Source: an uncultured Clostridia bacterium (lineage in GTDB: Bacteria; Bacillota; Clostridia; Oscillospirales; Acutalibacteraceae). From it: a stretch of 14,470 nt of DNA. Shown piece after piece: positions 13,449 through 14,470 of the stretch (position 1 is the first letter of the stretch; each line of letters begins with the position of its first letter). Made by a program: the position numbers and the translations under genes. Below the pieces are notes generated by a model. That model made no database searches and had not been told where the DNA came from. It saw only the letters and a list, made by a program, of their open reading frames with translations. Where the stretch lies: the NCBI GenBank assembly GCA_946628455.1, contig CAMOWP010000034.1, positions 1 to 14,470 of the forward strand, in the 5' to 3' direction.

Positions 13449-14462
13449 ATGAAAAAAATTATTAGTTCATTACTTACGATAACATTGCTGGTATCTGTTT
13501 TGTTAATTGATGACTTTTGTACATATGCAAGTAATAATGATAATTATATTAATTCATCGTATTATACCGGAACATATGCTTCATCATCTCCAATGGAATT
13601 CACAATTAATACTGTTAACATGGAAAGCGGTACGTTTTCGGGACATGTTGTAATTGATGACCCTTTAACTTCGGTTGATAAAAACATCACTGGGTCAATT
13701 ACTTTTAATTCAAATAGTATAACTTGTAGTTTTTCCTTTGACCTCTATTGGATATATAGTGCTGCCTTTAACCTTACCATTAATACCTTCACTGGTGTTG
13801 TAACTGGAACGGGAGGAGGCGGTTTGTTGCTTGCAGGTGATGTAAACTTAACAGGAACAATACACACATATTATAATCAATTACTATCTTATAGCGAGAA
13901 TGATATGAAAATGTGTATGGATTTATCTAATGCTATATATGATAAAAGCGAAAACAAATTAGATAGTTCTTTAAACAGATATGAGAATTTAGAATACTGC
14001 TACCAAGACACAAAACGATTTAATAATGATAGTAATCCAAATAATGTTATGTTTTCATTGTTAAAAAGGACTTCTAATGATAGTAATAAAATAGATATTA
14101 TTGTTGTGATTAGAGGCACTTATAATGAGGAGTGGCAAGGCAATGTCAATATTGCAGATTTGTCCGAAGTTATGGGAACAAACTATAATTCTGTTGTTAA
14201 CAGGCATTACAATTTCAATCTTGCTAAGGAATCTATAAAGGATAAGATTATTGAAGCATATACAGATATAGAAAATGATTACAATGAAATCAATTTAATA
14301 GTTACAGGTCACAGTCGTGGTGCTGCAGTTGCAAATCTTTATGCTAAAGACGCTACTGATGTTAAAAACAGACTTACAGTTGGTGAAGATGTTGAAAAAA
14401 TCCCGCAATTTGATAACGTTACTGCCTATACTTTTGCTTGTCCGAATGTTGCAAGAATATGA
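13449..14462 (+). CDS. secreted class 3 lipase-like protein, frame closed early
   Basis: The frame gives 337 residues. Residues 1-28 form a signal peptide (KK, hydrophobic core, TYAS end). Residues 35-140 form a Gly/Thr-rich beta domain. From about 145 an alpha/beta-hydrolase of the class 3 lipase type begins: VVIRGTY (219-225, oxyanion region), then VTGHSRGAAVANLYA with Ser289 as nucleophile, and YTFACPNVAR (327-336). Family members continue with a further strand, an Asp and a His, which are missing because TGA follows at 14460-14462. Inserting one A near 14454-14457 would read VARNMTED and continue open to the window end. This suggests a single-base deletion or sequence error. GAGGG precedes the ATG. 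If the frame is real, the product lacks two of three catalytic residues. No terminator is seen between 13372 and 13448. Confidence 0.75.
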   Translation: MKKIISSLLTITLLVSVLLIDDFCTYASNNDNYINSSYYTGTYASSSPMEFTINTVNMESGTFSGHVVIDDPLTSVDKNITGSITFNSNSITCSFSFDLYWIYSAAFNLTINTFTGVVTGTGGGGLLLAGDVNLTGTIHTYYNQLLSYSENDMKMCMDLSNAIYDKSENKLDSSLNRYENLEYCYQDTKRFNNDSNPNNVMFSLLKRTSNDSNKIDIIVVIRGTYNEEWQGNVNIADLSEVMGTNYNSVVNRHYNFNLAKESIKDKIIEAYTDIENDYNEINLIVTGHSRGAAVANLYAKDATDVKNRLTVGEDVEKIPQFDNVTAYTFACPNVARI

Positions 14463-14470
14463 CAGAGGAC

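Overview
The window looks like a chromosomal segment of an endospore-forming Clostridia-type Firmicute, most likely a gut member of the Oscillospiraceae/Ruminococcaceae. The grounds are a gpr-spoIIP sporulation pair beside rpsT (an arrangement also known from Bacillus), consensus sigma-A promoters, AGGAGG-type ribosome binding sites, intrinsic terminators with T-runs, and several hypothetical exported proteins of a kind common in gut Clostridia. The species assignment is inference.

Layout. Positions 1-150 hold a consensus promoter with an A/T-rich upstream tract. It fires leftward out of the window, and its leader resembles the region in front of a 16S rRNA gene. From 294 to 2559 (minus strand) lies a sporulation block: gpr (germination protease), spoIIP (engulfment cell-wall hydrolase) and a small secreted protein placed immediately after spoIIP. 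A 190-base divergent region carries a forespore-type promoter for gpr that abuts the sigma-A promoter of rpsT (ribosomal protein S20), which has a structured leader and a strong terminator. Next come a small membrane-anchored acidic protein (3139-3345) and a patatin-like phospholipase (3403-4248). The phospholipase shares a two-way terminator with a convergent operon.

That operon (minus strand, 8488 down to 4287) encodes a 624-residue three-helix membrane protein, an FrhB-like flavin/iron-sulfur oxidoreductase and a ferredoxin-polysaccharide pyruvyl transferase fusion. The 4-base overlap between the last two, and the iron-sulfur module sitting on the transferase rather than on FrhB, suggest that the two proteins work together, probably in cell-surface glycan chemistry. 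A lipoprotein gene (8597-9580, minus) with its own promoter and terminator follows. Divergent from it is a plus-strand run of three genes (9792-11929): a zinc-ribbon membrane protein with a poly-threonine stalk, a C_GCAxxG_C_C family protein and a short-chain dehydrogenase, closed by a 15-bp-stem terminator.

From about 12.1 kb base composition drops sharply, from roughly half G+C to below one third. This AT-rich stretch carries a small membrane protein, a membrane-anchored exported protein and a secreted class 3 lipase-like protein. The lipase frame closes just after its catalytic serine region, apparently through a single missing A. This is the accessory part of the window and was probably acquired by transfer. 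No CRISPR array, tRNA, transposase or integrase was seen.
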